Assembly (NCBI RefSeq): GCF_963667685.1
Contig: NZ_OY763932.1
Coordinates: 124,001-188,000 of the forward strand
Direction of reading: 5' to 3'
Length of the DNA stretch: 64,000 nt
From: Maridesulfovibrio sp.
GTDB taxonomy: Bacteria > Desulfobacterota > Desulfovibrionia > Desulfovibrionales > Desulfovibrionaceae
Below, piece by piece: positions 46,322 to 54,753 of the stretch. The stretch's first letter is position 1. Every line of letters begins with the position of its first letter. The position numbers were made by a program, and so were the translations under genes. The notes beneath the pieces are model-generated. The model was not told the DNA's origin and did not search any database. It was given only the letters and a program-made list of their open reading frames with translations.

Positions 46322-46337
46322 CGGCATACTTATTGCT
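46322..46337 (+). promoter_or_regulatory. Sigma-54 promoter of the OmpA lipoprotein
   Basis: CGGCATACTTATTGCT has GG and GC 12 bases apart and a good TTGCT -12 box. It lies 71 bases before ATG 46408. Confidence 0.65.
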
Positions 46338-46407
46338 TAATCTACACAGAATGCTGTTTCGGTCAAATTATGGACAATAAATTTAAAACAAATCTTTGGT
46401 TGCTGAT

Positions 46408-47562
46408 ATGAAAAAAATATTTCTTGTTATCCTGCTGGCACTTTCGGCCTGCACCCATTTTGAACCCCAGATTGCCACCCAGTCCGTCTACTACCAGGAT
46501 GCTGAGGTTCAGCTATCGCAACTCATGGTCTATTCGAGACCAGAGAAACCACATTATGGTCCGCTATCTGCCCTTTTCTTTCCCTTCCATGTAACCCAGA
46601 CCATGCATAAAGGCAGCGACTGGGGAAAGAGTGTCGCCAAAGGCATTTGGCAGAACTGGACCAGCCTGCAAATTTTCCCTTCCATGGTTTATGACGACAA
46701 TCTGGCATACCGTGGTTTGGATGAAGCCCTTTTTGTTGCCCGCTCCAAAGGCTACGACCTACTGGTGGTGGGATTCGTGCCTTACCTCTATCTGGGGCAT
46801 ACAGTAGACGATTCCGCACTGAGCGTGCAGGTTAAAATTTATGAAACTAAACGCGGACAGATGGTCTGTTCTTTTGAACAAAGCGGTCGCATCGAAAAGA
46901 AAATGGACGATGATTTCATCTTAGTAAAACGCGAACACCGTATGCCGGACTCAGCATTTTACAGCATCATTCAGGCCATCGCTACGGATATGGCGGTTCC
47001 TCTGACATCTTGGGCGCGTTACGAAACAACCAGCCAGGGCATGACTGCCGCTTTGATGCCCAACATGATGCAGATGCAGGCCCCGCCACAAACCGGAGAC
47101 CATATACAGCAGGGAAATCAATCGACGGAGAATCCGAAAAGGACTCCTCCGGAAACCATTACCACCTCTGAACAGCAAGCTGCCCAGCCAAAGGACAAAA
47201 AAGCTGAATCCAAACCACGATCTATCAATCTGGCCGTTCAATTTGATGTAGACTCATCAGAGATCAAGCCTGAATCATATCCTCTTTTGAATGAGCTTGG
47301 TAAGGCTCTTATTGGTGACAACCTGAAAGACAAAAGAGTTATTATCGGCGGACATACCGATTCCGATGCCTCACCGGAATACAATTTCAAGTTAAGTAAA
47401 GACCGTGCGGAAGCAGTGAAAAAATATCTGACCACCAATTTCCCGATTGCACCGCAACGGATAGGCACAACCGGATTCGGAGAATCCAATCCGCTGGTGC
47501 CCAACACTACCAAGTATAACAAACTTCTTAATAGGCGAGTGCAAGTCTCAATTGCACCTTAA
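46408..47562 (+). CDS. OmpA-family outer-membrane lipoprotein
   Basis: The protein has 384 residues from ATG 46408. The lipoprotein signal ends LALSAC (Cys about 15). The N-terminal domain (about 20-200) is not recognised. After a Gln/Pro/Thr-rich linker (about 215-270), the OmpA C-terminal peptidoglycan-binding domain runs from 275 to the end: AVQFDVDSSEI, GGHTDSDASPEYNFKLS and the closing LNRRVQVSI. It ties the outer membrane to the wall. A sigma-54 promoter and flagellar neighbours hint at a role linked to motility, such as a stator or basal body partner; that is inference. Confidence 0.88.
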   Translation: MKKIFLVILLALSACTHFEPQIATQSVYYQDAEVQLSQLMVYSRPEKPHYGPLSALFFPFHVTQTMHKGSDWGKSVAKGIWQNWTSLQIFPSMVYDDNLAYRGLDEALFVARSKGYDLLVVGFVPYLYLGHTVDDSALSVQVKIYETKRGQMVCSFEQSGRIEKKMDDDFILVKREHRMPDSAFYSIIQAIATDMAVPLTSWARYETTSQGMTAALMPNMMQMQAPPQTGDHIQQGNQSTENPKRTPPETITTSEQQAAQPKDKKAESKPRSINLAVQFDVDSSEIKPESYPLLNELGKALIGDNLKDKRVIIGGHTDSDASPEYNFKLSKDRAEAVKKYLTTNFPIAPQRIGTTGFGESNPLVPNTTKYNKLLNRRVQVSIAP

Positions 47563-47596
47563 TTTTGACGACTTGACGTGAAAGCAATAAATAAAT

Positions 47597-47635
47597 TTAC
47601 TTCCCCGCCCCAATTCAGACCGGGTGGGGAGGTAA
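47597..47635 (+). promoter_or_regulatory. Strong hairpin between the OmpA gene and ahbC
   Basis: A 14-pair stem (TTACTTCCCCGCCC with GGGTGGGGAGGTAA, two G-T wobbles valid only on the plus strand) closes an 11-base loop. It has no T-run, so it may be a Rho-independent-like end, an RNA processing site or part of the ahbC leader. The remaining 344-base gap (47563-47906) is AT-rich. Confidence 0.45.
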
Positions 47636-47801
47636 TATCCCCGGTTCCCTGTTTAATTCATAAATTACTTCATTTAATTATTTCATTTTTTCAATAACTT
47701 ATATTGCACCTTAAAACCTCTTAATTAGCCCTTTTCCCCCGCCTTCATTTGTGTTACTCAAAACACGCTCTCTCGTTACGCATAACCGATCTTTTTCCCT
47801 G

Positions 47802-47829
47802 TTGACGACAAAGGAACAATAATTATCAT
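47802..47829 (+). promoter_or_regulatory. Candidate sigma-70 promoter of ahbC
   Basis: TTGACG and TATCAT are separated by 16 bases, about 78 bases before the start codon. The surrounding AT-rich ATAATTATCAT partly resembles Fur-type half-sites, but I would not call it a Fur box. Confidence 0.5.
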
Positions 47830-47906
47830 CTTTAGCATGATCAGGGAAAATATCGTTAAAACTGATAGCCTGGCGCGTTTATCGCAGCTAGGGAGGATTT
47901 TTATAA

Positions 47907-49091
47907 ATGATTGGTATTTCTAAACTTTACTGTGGCGCGGTTGAAACTTCCGATGCCCTGCGCTATGGTCGTGAATCAGGAAAACTGCCTTCTCATCTTT
48001 TGCAGTTTTCTAAAGATAAAAAACCTGTTGTTGTCTGGAATATGACCAGACGCTGCAACCTCAAGTGTGTTCACTGTTACGCACAGGCTGTAGATCCTAA
48101 CGGACAGGATGAGATCAGCACAGCAAAAGCAAAAGAGATCATTGACGATCTCGCAGCATTCGGTGCCCCCGTAATGCTTTTCTCCGGCGGAGAACCGCTG
48201 GTACGTCAGGACCTCGTCGAACTGGCAAGCTACGCCACCAGCAAAGGTATGCGCGCTGTTATCTCCACCAACGGCACCCTGATCACCAAAGAAAAGGCCC
48301 GTGAACTCAAAGATGTCGGCCTTTCCTACGTAGGTATTTCCCTTGACGGAACCGAAGAAACCCACGACAAATTCCGTGGCGTCTCCGGTTCCTACAAAAA
48401 AGCAATTGAAGGTGTTGAAAACTGTAAGGCTGAAGGCCTGAAAGTCGGTCTGCGTTTCACCATCAACAAACGCAACTGGACAGAAGTTCCTTCCATCTTC
48501 AAAGTACTTCGCGACCTCGAAGTCCCCAGAGCATGCTTCTACCATCTGGTGTATTCCGGACGTGGTTCCGAGCTCATCAAAGAAGATCTGGATCATGCCG
48601 AAACCCGCCAGCTTCTTGACCTGATCATGGACGAAACCAAAGCTCTCTTCGACGCAGGCATGCCTAAAGAAATTCTCACTGTTGATAACCATGCTGACGG
48701 TGTTTACGTATACCAGCGTCTTCTCAAGGAAGATCCCGAGCGCGCCAAGGAAGTGCTTGAACTGCTCCAGTTCAACGAAGGCAATAACTCCGGCCGCGGA
48801 ATCGGTTGTATCTCCTGGGACGGTCAGGTTCACGCAGACCAGTTCTGGCGCAACCACACCTTCGGTAACGTTCTTGAACGTCCTTTCTCCGAAATCTGGA
48901 CCGACGAGAACATCGAACTGCTGCACAAATTGAAAGATAAAAAACAGCACGTTGGCGGACGCTGTGCAGACTGTCGCTACCTGAACATCTGTGCCGGTAA
49001 CTTCCGTGCCCGCGCTGAAGCATACTACGACGACATTTGGGCTCAGGACCCGGCTTGTTACCTCACTGACGAGGAAATCAAGAAGGACTAG
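47907..49091 (+). CDS. ahbC: Fe-coproporphyrin III synthase (radical SAM, AhbC-like)
   Basis: This 394-residue radical SAM enzyme has the cluster motif C50-NLK-C54-VH-C57. The C-terminal SPASM-like cysteine region reads GGRCADCRYLNICAGNFRARAE. In sulfate reducers and archaea, AhbC removes two acetate side chains from 12,18-didecarboxysiroheme to give Fe-coproporphyrin III. It is assigned over AhbD or NirJ by its NICAGNFR-type C-terminus and by the ahbC-hemB-ahbD-ahbA/B order known in Desulfovibrio. A GGGAGG site and biased codons suggest high expression. A terminator separates it from hemB. Confidence 0.85.
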   Translation: MIGISKLYCGAVETSDALRYGRESGKLPSHLLQFSKDKKPVVVWNMTRRCNLKCVHCYAQAVDPNGQDEISTAKAKEIIDDLAAFGAPVMLFSGGEPLVRQDLVELASYATSKGMRAVISTNGTLITKEKARELKDVGLSYVGISLDGTEETHDKFRGVSGSYKKAIEGVENCKAEGLKVGLRFTINKRNWTEVPSIFKVLRDLEVPRACFYHLVYSGRGSELIKEDLDHAETRQLLDLIMDETKALFDAGMPKEILTVDNHADGVYVYQRLLKEDPERAKEVLELLQFNEGNNSGRGIGCISWDGQVHADQFWRNHTFGNVLERPFSEIWTDENIELLHKLKDKKQHVGGRCADCRYLNICAGNFRARAEAYYDDIWAQDPACYLTDEEIKKD

Positions 49092-49149
49092 GCCAGCCTG
49101 TTTTGAACAAAACATCAAGACAGTCGTCCTGTCGACGATAGATATTATT

Positions 49150-49185
49150 AAATCCCGGCGGGCCATCAGGTCTGCCGGGATTTTT
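49150..49185 (+). terminator. Intrinsic terminator of ahbC
   Basis: AATCCCGGCGGGCC and GGTCTGCCGGGATT (one G-T pair, one mismatch) around an ATCA loop are followed by Ts. Confidence 0.92.
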
Positions 49186-49304
49186 GCTATACAAAAATTT
49201 ACCCAAACTATGCGCTGAAGACCTTTAAAAAGAGGCTATGCCCTTTAATATTAAAATAGTTTATAAATACGAAGGTATCCGCTAGCGCCGCAGGAGGCAT
49301 GAAC

Positions 49305-50288
49305 ATGGTATTTGATTTTCACAGGGGCCGCAGACTAAGGCGTACCCCGGTTATTCGCGATCTGGTAAGGGAAACAACACTTTCCGCTAATGATCTCATG
49401 ATGCCCTACTTCGTCTATGAAACCGACGATGAGAATTATAAAAATGAAATTTCTTCCATGCCCGGCCAGTATCAGCTCAGCCTGAAACAGCTGGAAATCA
49501 CCGTGGGAAAAGCAGTCGCAAACGGCCTGAAAAGCCTGATCCTCTTCGGTATCCCAGCCGAGAAGGATCTGATAGGCACTCAGGCTTATGCTGATGATGG
49601 AATTGTGCAGCAGGCAATTCGTATGCTCAAAAAGAGCTTTCCGGAACTGCTTATCTGCACGGATGTATGCTTGTGTGAGTTCACATCCCACGGCCACTGC
49701 GGTCTGGTGAAAGATGAAATTATCCTCAACGACGAGACCCTTGAACTGCTGGCCAAGACTGCGCTTTCCCACGCCAATGCCGGAGCCGACATGGTCGCAC
49801 CGTCTGACATGATGGACGGACGCGTTGCCGCAATCCGTGAAATTCTGGATGAAAATGGTTACGCCAATCTTCCGATCATGTCTTACTCCGTAAAATACGC
49901 ATCAAGCTACTACGGTCCTTTCCGCGAAGCAGCCGAAGGCGCACCGAAATTTGGAGACCGCAAGACTTACCAGATGGACCCGGCCAACGCACGTGAAGGA
50001 CTGCGCGAAGCAGCAGCGGACGTTATAGAAGGCGCGGACATCCTGATAGTTAAACCTGCTGGACCATACATGGATATCATTCGTCAGACTCGTGATAACT
50101 TCGACGTTCCGGTTGCGGCTTATCAGGTCAGTGGTGAATACTCCTTGATCAAGGCTGCCTCCTTGAATGGCTGGGTGGATGAAGAATCTGTGGTCTGGGA
50201 ATCCCTGATCGGCCTGAAACGTGCCGGCGCTGACCTGATCCTGACCTATTTTACCGAAGACGTACTCAAAAGACTGAAAGAGAAATAA
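49305..50288 (+). CDS. hemB: Porphobilinogen synthase (delta-aminolevulinate dehydratase)
   Basis: The protein has 327 residues from ATG 49305; the ATG at 49299 is only one base from the AGGAGG site. It condenses two 5-aminolevulinates to porphobilinogen. The zinc-site cysteines are in [14 protein letters not shown] near residue 120. The two active-site lysines are in [17 protein letters not shown] (near 195) and [12 protein letters not shown] (near 248). It supplies the tetrapyrrole stem for siroheme, cobalamin and heme, and sits between the two Ahb radical SAM genes. Confidence 0.97.
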   Translation: MVFDFHRGRRLRRTPVIRDLVRETTLSANDLMMPYFVYETDDENYKNEISSMPGQYQLSLKQLEITVGKAVANGLKSLILFGIPAEKDLIGTQAYADDGIVQQAIRMLKKSFPELLICTDVCLCEFTSHGHCGLVKDEIILNDETLELLAKTALSHANAGADMVAPSDMMDGRVAAIREILDENGYANLPIMSYSVKYASSYYGPFREAAEGAPKFGDRKTYQMDPANAREGLREAAADVIEGADILIVKPAGPYMDIIRQTRDNFDVPVAAYQVSGEYSLIKAASLNGWVDEESVVWESLIGLKRAGADLILTYFTEDVLKRLKEK

Positions 50289-50289
50289 T

Positions 50290-51489
50290 ATGAGCGATAA
50301 AAAAATGACAGGCGGACACCCCGGCGGACATCCGGGTGGTCATCCCGGCGGCAAACCTGGGCATCCCGGCGGAGGACATCCCGGTGGACACCCAGGAGTA
50401 CATCCCATCCCCCAGAAGAATGCTGACGGCTCCCCGCCGTTGCGTCTGATCGCATGGGAAATTACCCGTTCCTGCAACCTTGCCTGCAAGCATTGCAGAG
50501 CCGAAGCGCATCCTGAACCCTACCCGGGTGAACTTTCCACAGAGGAAGCAAAAGCGCTTATCGATACCTTTCCTGCAACCGGGGACCCGATCATCATCTT
50601 CACCGGAGGTGAACCACTGCTGCGCCACGATGTTTTCGAGCTGGTATCCTACGCCAATGATAAAGGACTGCGCTGCGTTATGGCTCCCAACGGGACACTG
50701 CTAACAGCAGAAAATTCCGTACATTTGAAAGAAGTAGGTGTCCAGCGCTGCTCCATCTCCATTGATGCAGCCGAGGCAAAGTATCACGATGAGTTCCGTG
50801 GCGAACAAGGAGCATTCGACAAATCTATGCAGGGTATTCAGTACCTTAAGGATGCCGGGATCGAATTCCAGATCAACACCACAGTTACCCGCAACAACCT
50901 GCACATGTTCAAGGATATCTTCAAGCTCGCCAAAGAGCTTGGCGCATCCGCATGGCACATCTTCCTGCTGGTCCCCACCGGACGAGCTGCTGAACTCGGA
51001 GCAGAGATCATTTCCGCTGAAGAGTATGAAGAGGTCCTCAACTGGTTTTACGATTTTCAAAAAACCACTGACATGCAGCTTAAGGCGACATGTGCTCCGC
51101 ACTACCACCGCATCCTTCGTCAGCGCGCCAAGGAAGAAGGTATTCCGGTAAACTTTGAAAACTTCGGCCTTGATGCGGTGAGCCGCGGCTGTCTCGGCGG
51201 TGTAGGCTTCTGTTTCATTTCCCATCGCGGTCAGGTTCAGCCCTGCGGTTACCTTGATCTGGATTGCGGAAATGTGCGCGAGATCCCTTTCCCTGAAATC
51301 TGGGCAAAATCACCACAGTTCCTCAACCTGCGGAATCCCGAAACTTATGACGGCAAGTGCGGTCATTGTGAATATGAAAAAGTCTGCGGCGGCTGCCGTG
51401 CGCGGGCCGAAACGATGGAAAACAATTACCTCGGGCCGGAACCGCTCTGCTCTTACGAGCCGAAGAAAAAGCCCAAATCTAAAAACTAA
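50290..51489 (+). CDS. ahbD: Heme b synthase (radical SAM, AhbD-like) with His/Gly/Pro-rich N-terminus
   Basis: This 399-residue radical SAM enzyme has the cluster motif C62-NLA-C66-KH-C69, in EITRSCNLACKHCRAEA. The C-terminal auxiliary-cluster region is GKCGHCEYEKVCGGCRARAE plus a last Cys in LCSYE. AhbD oxidatively decarboxylates two propionates of Fe-coproporphyrin III to give heme b. Residues 8-39 are made of G-G-H-P-type repeats with seven histidines (10, 14, 18, 25, 30, 34, 38), a possible metal- or heme-binding tail. The gene starts one base after hemB ends. AhbD is assigned over AhbC by the GGCRARAE motif and gene order. Confidence 0.85.
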   Translation: MSDKKMTGGHPGGHPGGHPGGKPGHPGGGHPGGHPGVHPIPQKNADGSPPLRLIAWEITRSCNLACKHCRAEAHPEPYPGELSTEEAKALIDTFPATGDPIIIFTGGEPLLRHDVFELVSYANDKGLRCVMAPNGTLLTAENSVHLKEVGVQRCSISIDAAEAKYHDEFRGEQGAFDKSMQGIQYLKDAGIEFQINTTVTRNNLHMFKDIFKLAKELGASAWHIFLLVPTGRAAELGAEIISAEEYEEVLNWFYDFQKTTDMQLKATCAPHYHRILRQRAKEEGIPVNFENFGLDAVSRGCLGGVGFCFISHRGQVQPCGYLDLDCGNVREIPFPEIWAKSPQFLNLRNPETYDGKCGHCEYEKVCGGCRARAETMENNYLGPEPLCSYEPKKKPKSKN

Positions 51490-51573
51490 CCCGTATATTT
51501 AATTAACTACAACGCTTACGGAGTAGCCTTAACAAAAGGTTTAAGACGTCGGAAGCTTTCAAGGAAAAAATAG

Positions 51574-52038
51574 ATGGACGCAGTAGATAAAGATATTCTC
51601 GGCATTATCCAATCCGGATTTCCCATCGCACCCCATCCTTACGAGGAAATCGGGAAAATGATTGGAATCTCCGGAGAAGAAGCCCTCTCGCGCGTTAATG
51701 CTCTGCGTGAAGACGGTGTTATCCGCCGTGTAGGTGCCAACTTCGGTTCCCGCGAGCTGGGGTGGCACTCCACCCTTTGCGCAGCCAGCGTACCCGAAGA
51801 AAAAATAGACGAGTTTGTTGCCGAGATTAACAGCCACAGCGGAGTAACCCACAACTACCTGCGTGAAAACGACTTCAACATCTGGTTTACCTTCATCGGG
51901 CCGGACAAAGAAACAGTCAAAGCCACTCTCGATGCTATCAGTGAGAAAACAGGTATTCGTGTTCTCTACCTGCCCGCGACCAAACTGTTCAAAATCAAGG
52001 TTGATTTTGACATGAAGGAAGACAAGGAGAATCAATAA
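51574..52038 (+). CDS. Siroheme decarboxylase subunit, AhbA/AhbB family
   Basis: This 154-residue AsnC/Lrp-fold protein has an N-terminal HTH-like half (DKDILGIIQSGFPIAPHPYEEIG) and a RAM-like half with SHSGVTHNYLRENDFNIWFTFIG. The HNY...NIWFT pattern is the hallmark of siroheme decarboxylase rather than of transcription factors. AhbA and AhbB form a heterodimer that decarboxylates siroheme to 12,18-didecarboxysiroheme. Only one subunit is encoded here, so the partner must lie elsewhere. I cannot tell AhbA from AhbB. It overlaps rpe by one base (TAATG). Confidence 0.82.
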   Translation: MDAVDKDILGIIQSGFPIAPHPYEEIGKMIGISGEEALSRVNALREDGVIRRVGANFGSRELGWHSTLCAASVPEEKIDEFVAEINSHSGVTHNYLRENDFNIWFTFIGPDKETVKATLDAISEKTGIRVLYLPATKLFKIKVDFDMKEDKENQ

Positions 52039-52706
52039 TGGCAGCCAAGGAAATCATCATTTCCCCGTCTTTGCTTTCCTGCGATTTCAGCCGTCTGGCA
52101 GATGAGCTGAAAGCATTGGAAGAAGCAGGCCTCAAATGGGCGCACCTCGATGTAATGGACGGTAAATTCGTACCCAACATCACATTCGGACCTCCGGTAA
52201 TCAAATCGATGCGCAAGGAATGCAACCTGTTTTTCGACTGCCATCTTATGATTGAGCAGCCAGAACGTTACATTGATGAATTCTGCGATGCAGGTGCAGA
52301 TCTACTCTGCATTCACGCAGAATCTACAGTGCATCTAGAACGCGCAGTGGCCGCCATTGCAGAAAAAGGAGTAAAGCCAGCAGTAGCCCTGAACCCGGCG
52401 ACTCCTCTTGAATCCATCAAATACCTGATTCCGCAATTGCACATGGTGCTTATCATGTCAGTCAACCCCGGTTTCGGTGGGCAGAAGTACATCCCCTTCT
52501 GTACCCAGAAAGTACGTGACCTGCGAGCCATGATTGCCGAAATGGGTGCTGAACCCCTTATCCAGCTTGATGGTGGCGTTACCATGGAAAACTGCCGGGA
52601 ACTGGTTGAGGCAGGTGCTGATGTGCTTGTTTCAGGTTCTGCATTTTTCAAATATCCGCCTTACGCAGAACGCCATAAACTCTTTCTGGAAACCTGTGCC
52701 GGTTAG
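52038..52706 (+). CDS. rpe: Ribulose-phosphate 3-epimerase
   Basis: This 222-residue TIM-barrel enzyme interconverts ribulose 5-phosphate and xylulose 5-phosphate. Motifs: ISPSLLSCDFSRLADEL, HLDVMDGKFVPNITFGP, the metal His in FDCHLMIEQPERYI, MSVNPGFGGQKYIP, and QLDGGVTMEN. It is translationally coupled to the ahb gene, but is metabolically separate from heme synthesis. A strong terminator follows. Confidence 0.97.
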   Translation: MAAKEIIISPSLLSCDFSRLADELKALEEAGLKWAHLDVMDGKFVPNITFGPPVIKSMRKECNLFFDCHLMIEQPERYIDEFCDAGADLLCIHAESTVHLERAVAAIAEKGVKPAVALNPATPLESIKYLIPQLHMVLIMSVNPGFGGQKYIPFCTQKVRDLRAMIAEMGAEPLIQLDGGVTMENCRELVEAGADVLVSGSAFFKYPPYAERHKLFLETCAG

Positions 52707-52736
52707 GCTTTTAGTTTTCATTGGTTTAACTACTTA

Positions 52737-52778
52737 AAAAAAATCCCGCAATATCATAGATATTGCGGGATTTTTTTA
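52737..52778. terminator. Bidirectional intrinsic terminator
   Basis: AATCCCGCAATATC and GATATTGCGGGATT arms around ATA are flanked by A-runs and T-runs on both sides, serving the converging genes. Confidence 0.94.
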
Positions 52779-52796
52779 GCAAGCTTAGCTTTCTTT

Positions 52797-53399
52797 TTAG
52801 ATCAGAAAAATACCTACCTGAATCAAACCGATAATGAAACCGAGCACTCCACCGATAACTTCGATGAACTTAAACTCCTTCTTCATTATGCCGAAAAGAA
52901 TTGATTCGAGCTGCTCCATTGAGAAACATTCAACCTTGTCCTGAACAAGACATTTGAAATCAAGGGAACACTCAAGCTGGGAAGATGTTGTTTCGATAAG
53001 CTTGGGCAGCATTGTATCGAGTTCTTGAGAAAGCATTCCTTTTACAGTCTTCATTGTTTCATCGTTCAGAAACATACCGACCATAGGGTGCAGGGAAGTA
53101 AGTTTTTCACGGAAAAAGATGTCCAGATATTCCAGTACTACTTCTTTATGCTTATCGATAAATTCCGGATCATTAATGACTTTCTTGATATCAGTATGGG
53201 AAATAAGCTCCCGCTCAATCATTTCACCAAGTCGCAGGGCAAGCTCTTTCTGACGTTTAGGAAAAATACCTTGAATAGTAAAAGGCCCGACCTTAATCGG
53301 TTTATGTGGATGAAAAAGCATTTTCACCGCAAGATAATTTGTAAACCAGCCGATAAGAGCGCAAATGACGGGTGAAAGGAGAAGCTTCATTGTTATCAT
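52797..53399 (-). CDS. DUF445 family membrane protein
   Basis: This 200-residue protein has an N-terminal membrane helix with GWFTNYLAVKMLFHP, the mark of DUF445 (YheB-like) proteins, then KVGPFTIQGIFPKRQKEL, a helical middle, and a C-terminal membrane helix (about 180-199). It is about half the size of the longer DUF445 members. The function is unknown; DUF445 proteins are linked to the cell envelope in several bacteria. It stands alone, convergent with rpe. Confidence 0.88.
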   Translation of the reverse strand: MITMKLLLSPVICALIGWFTNYLAVKMLFHPHKPIKVGPFTIQGIFPKRQKELALRLGEMIERELISHTDIKKVINDPEFIDKHKEVVLEYLDIFFREKLTSLHPMVGMFLNDETMKTVKGMLSQELDTMLPKLIETTSSQLECSLDFKCLVQDKVECFSMEQLESILFGIMKKEFKFIEVIGGVLGFIIGLIQVGIFLI

Positions 53400-53550
53400 T
53401 CTATTTTTCCTGAATTATTTTTATATTTACTTACAAAAGAAGTGCGCGCACATCTTTGTCTAAAATCAAATAAAGTGCAAGCTATTAAGCTAGCCGGATC
53501 AACTTTTCATAAAAAAGACTTGATTAGTTCCCAAATCAACGTAAAGTCAT

Positions 53551-53565
53551 CACCCTAGTAGGGTG
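53551..53565. promoter_or_regulatory. Palindromic operator-like site
   Basis: CACCCTA and TAGGGTG are perfect 7-base arms around one base, 26 bases before the start codon of the PAS-GGDEF gene. Its position suits a repressor site. Confidence 0.35.
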
Positions 53566-53575
53566 GAGTAAAGTC

Positions 53576-53584
53576 GGGGGGGGG
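53576..53584 (+). repeat. Nine-G homopolymer at the ribosome-site position
   Basis: A run of nine G residues ends 7 bases before the ATG of the PAS-GGDEF gene, replacing a normal Shine-Dalgarno. Length changes by slippage could alter translation. Confidence 0.9.
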
Positions 53585-53591
53585 TATTTTC

Positions 53592-54746
53592 ATGATGAAT
53601 AATTCAGGCAGATCTCGGTCAATTTATTCTGAATTGACAGAACTCAGGAACAAAAGCAGAAGGTTGGAAGAATCTTTAGATTCAATTTATACTGGCTGTG
53701 ATCAATCACTGCTAAAAGAGCTGTTCGCTTGTGCAGCTTCCGCTATTGTTATTCTTGATAAAAATGGCGGAATACTGTTTTCCAACAAAGCCTTTTCAAA
53801 TCTTACCGGATATGATCCGGAAGAATCTTTGAACTGCGCCCTGCATGAAATAATTACCCCGCCAAACGATACTGAAGGAAGGGAATATCTCCGAAACCTG
53901 TTCCAAGGACCGACCAGCAAAACCAGCCAGAGCCTTTCAATTATCGACAAGTATGGCCATATCCATTTCGTTGATCTGTCTGTTGCTACAATTTCTTCAG
54001 CCCTGAGTTGCCGCGAAAAATGTATTTGTATTTTTCATGATGTTACCGCAGAAAAAGAAGCAGAAGTCCGGCGGGAAGAACTTATTGAAGAACTAATGGA
54101 AGTAAAAGAACTTCAGGAAGATAACGCAGCGCAACTCGCCACTCTGCTCCATGAACTTGATGAAAAAAACTACGCGCTTGAACAGGAAATTGCAGAAAGA
54201 AAACGAGCGGAACAGAAACTGAAGGAAAGCGAAGAGCGTTTCAAATACATGAGTATCACCGACCAGCTGACCGGACTTTATAATCGTCGCCATATGCTGG
54301 AAGTAGCCGAAAAAGAAATTTATATGAGTCGGAAAACAGAACTTCCGCTGAGTATCCTGCTCATGGATGTTGATGATTTCAAAATTTTCAATGACACTTA
54401 TGGACATGCCGCTGGCGATGTTGTTTTACAATCTATAGGAACAATCATAAAAAAAACCATCCGAGAACAAGATAAAGCGTTCCGATACGGTGGTGAAGAA
54501 TTTCTGGTCATCCTTCCAGAAACAAACGGGCAACAGGCGATGAAAGTAGCCGAATCTATACGGGCAGCACTTGAAACCTATGAATACCGCCCACAAATGG
54601 GTGAACCTGTCAGCAAGACAATAAGTATCGGAGTGGCGGAATTTACTCTCAATGAGAGCCTTGAAAAAGCCATCAAACGTGCAGACGACAATATGTACCG
54701 CTGTAAAATAAAAGGTAAAAACCGGGTCTATTTCTCTTGTGAATAG
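53592..54746 (+). CDS. PAS-GGDEF diguanylate cyclase
   Basis: This 384-residue soluble protein has a short N-terminal coiled coil, a PAS domain (about 40-165, ASAIVILDKNGGILFSNKAF), a coiled-coil linker (about 165-215), and a GGDEF domain (about 215-384). The active site reads YGGEEFLVILPE, a functional GGEEF form, preceded by DQLTGLYNRRHML and LMDVDDFKIFNDTYGH. It should make cyclic di-GMP in response to a PAS signal. Two ATGs (53592 and 53595) are possible. It ends only 7 bases from the convergent lipoprotein gene, with no terminator between. Confidence 0.93.
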   Translation: MMNNSGRSRSIYSELTELRNKSRRLEESLDSIYTGCDQSLLKELFACAASAIVILDKNGGILFSNKAFSNLTGYDPEESLNCALHEIITPPNDTEGREYLRNLFQGPTSKTSQSLSIIDKYGHIHFVDLSVATISSALSCREKCICIFHDVTAEKEAEVRREELIEELMEVKELQEDNAAQLATLLHELDEKNYALEQEIAERKRAEQKLKESEERFKYMSITDQLTGLYNRRHMLEVAEKEIYMSRKTELPLSILLMDVDDFKIFNDTYGHAAGDVVLQSIGTIIKKTIREQDKAFRYGGEEFLVILPETNGQQAMKVAESIRAALETYEYRPQMGEPVSKTISIGVAEFTLNESLEKAIKRADDNMYRCKIKGKNRVYFSCE

Positions 54747-54753
54747 CTCTGTA

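Noticed and set aside
47976-49166. Long open frame (396 codons) antisense to ahbC
   Set aside because: It has the same cause: biased codons on the plus strand leave the complement free of stops. The protein reads as repetitive Phe/Val/Gly without domain character.
50311-50400. Short tandem GGACATCCCGG-like repeats as a CRISPR or VNTR array
   Set aside because: They are in frame within the ahbD coding start and encode the G-G-H-P tail. There are no spacers.
51574-52038. Lrp/AsnC transcription factor
   Set aside because: The HNY...NIWFT motif and the place in the heme operon point to siroheme decarboxylase.
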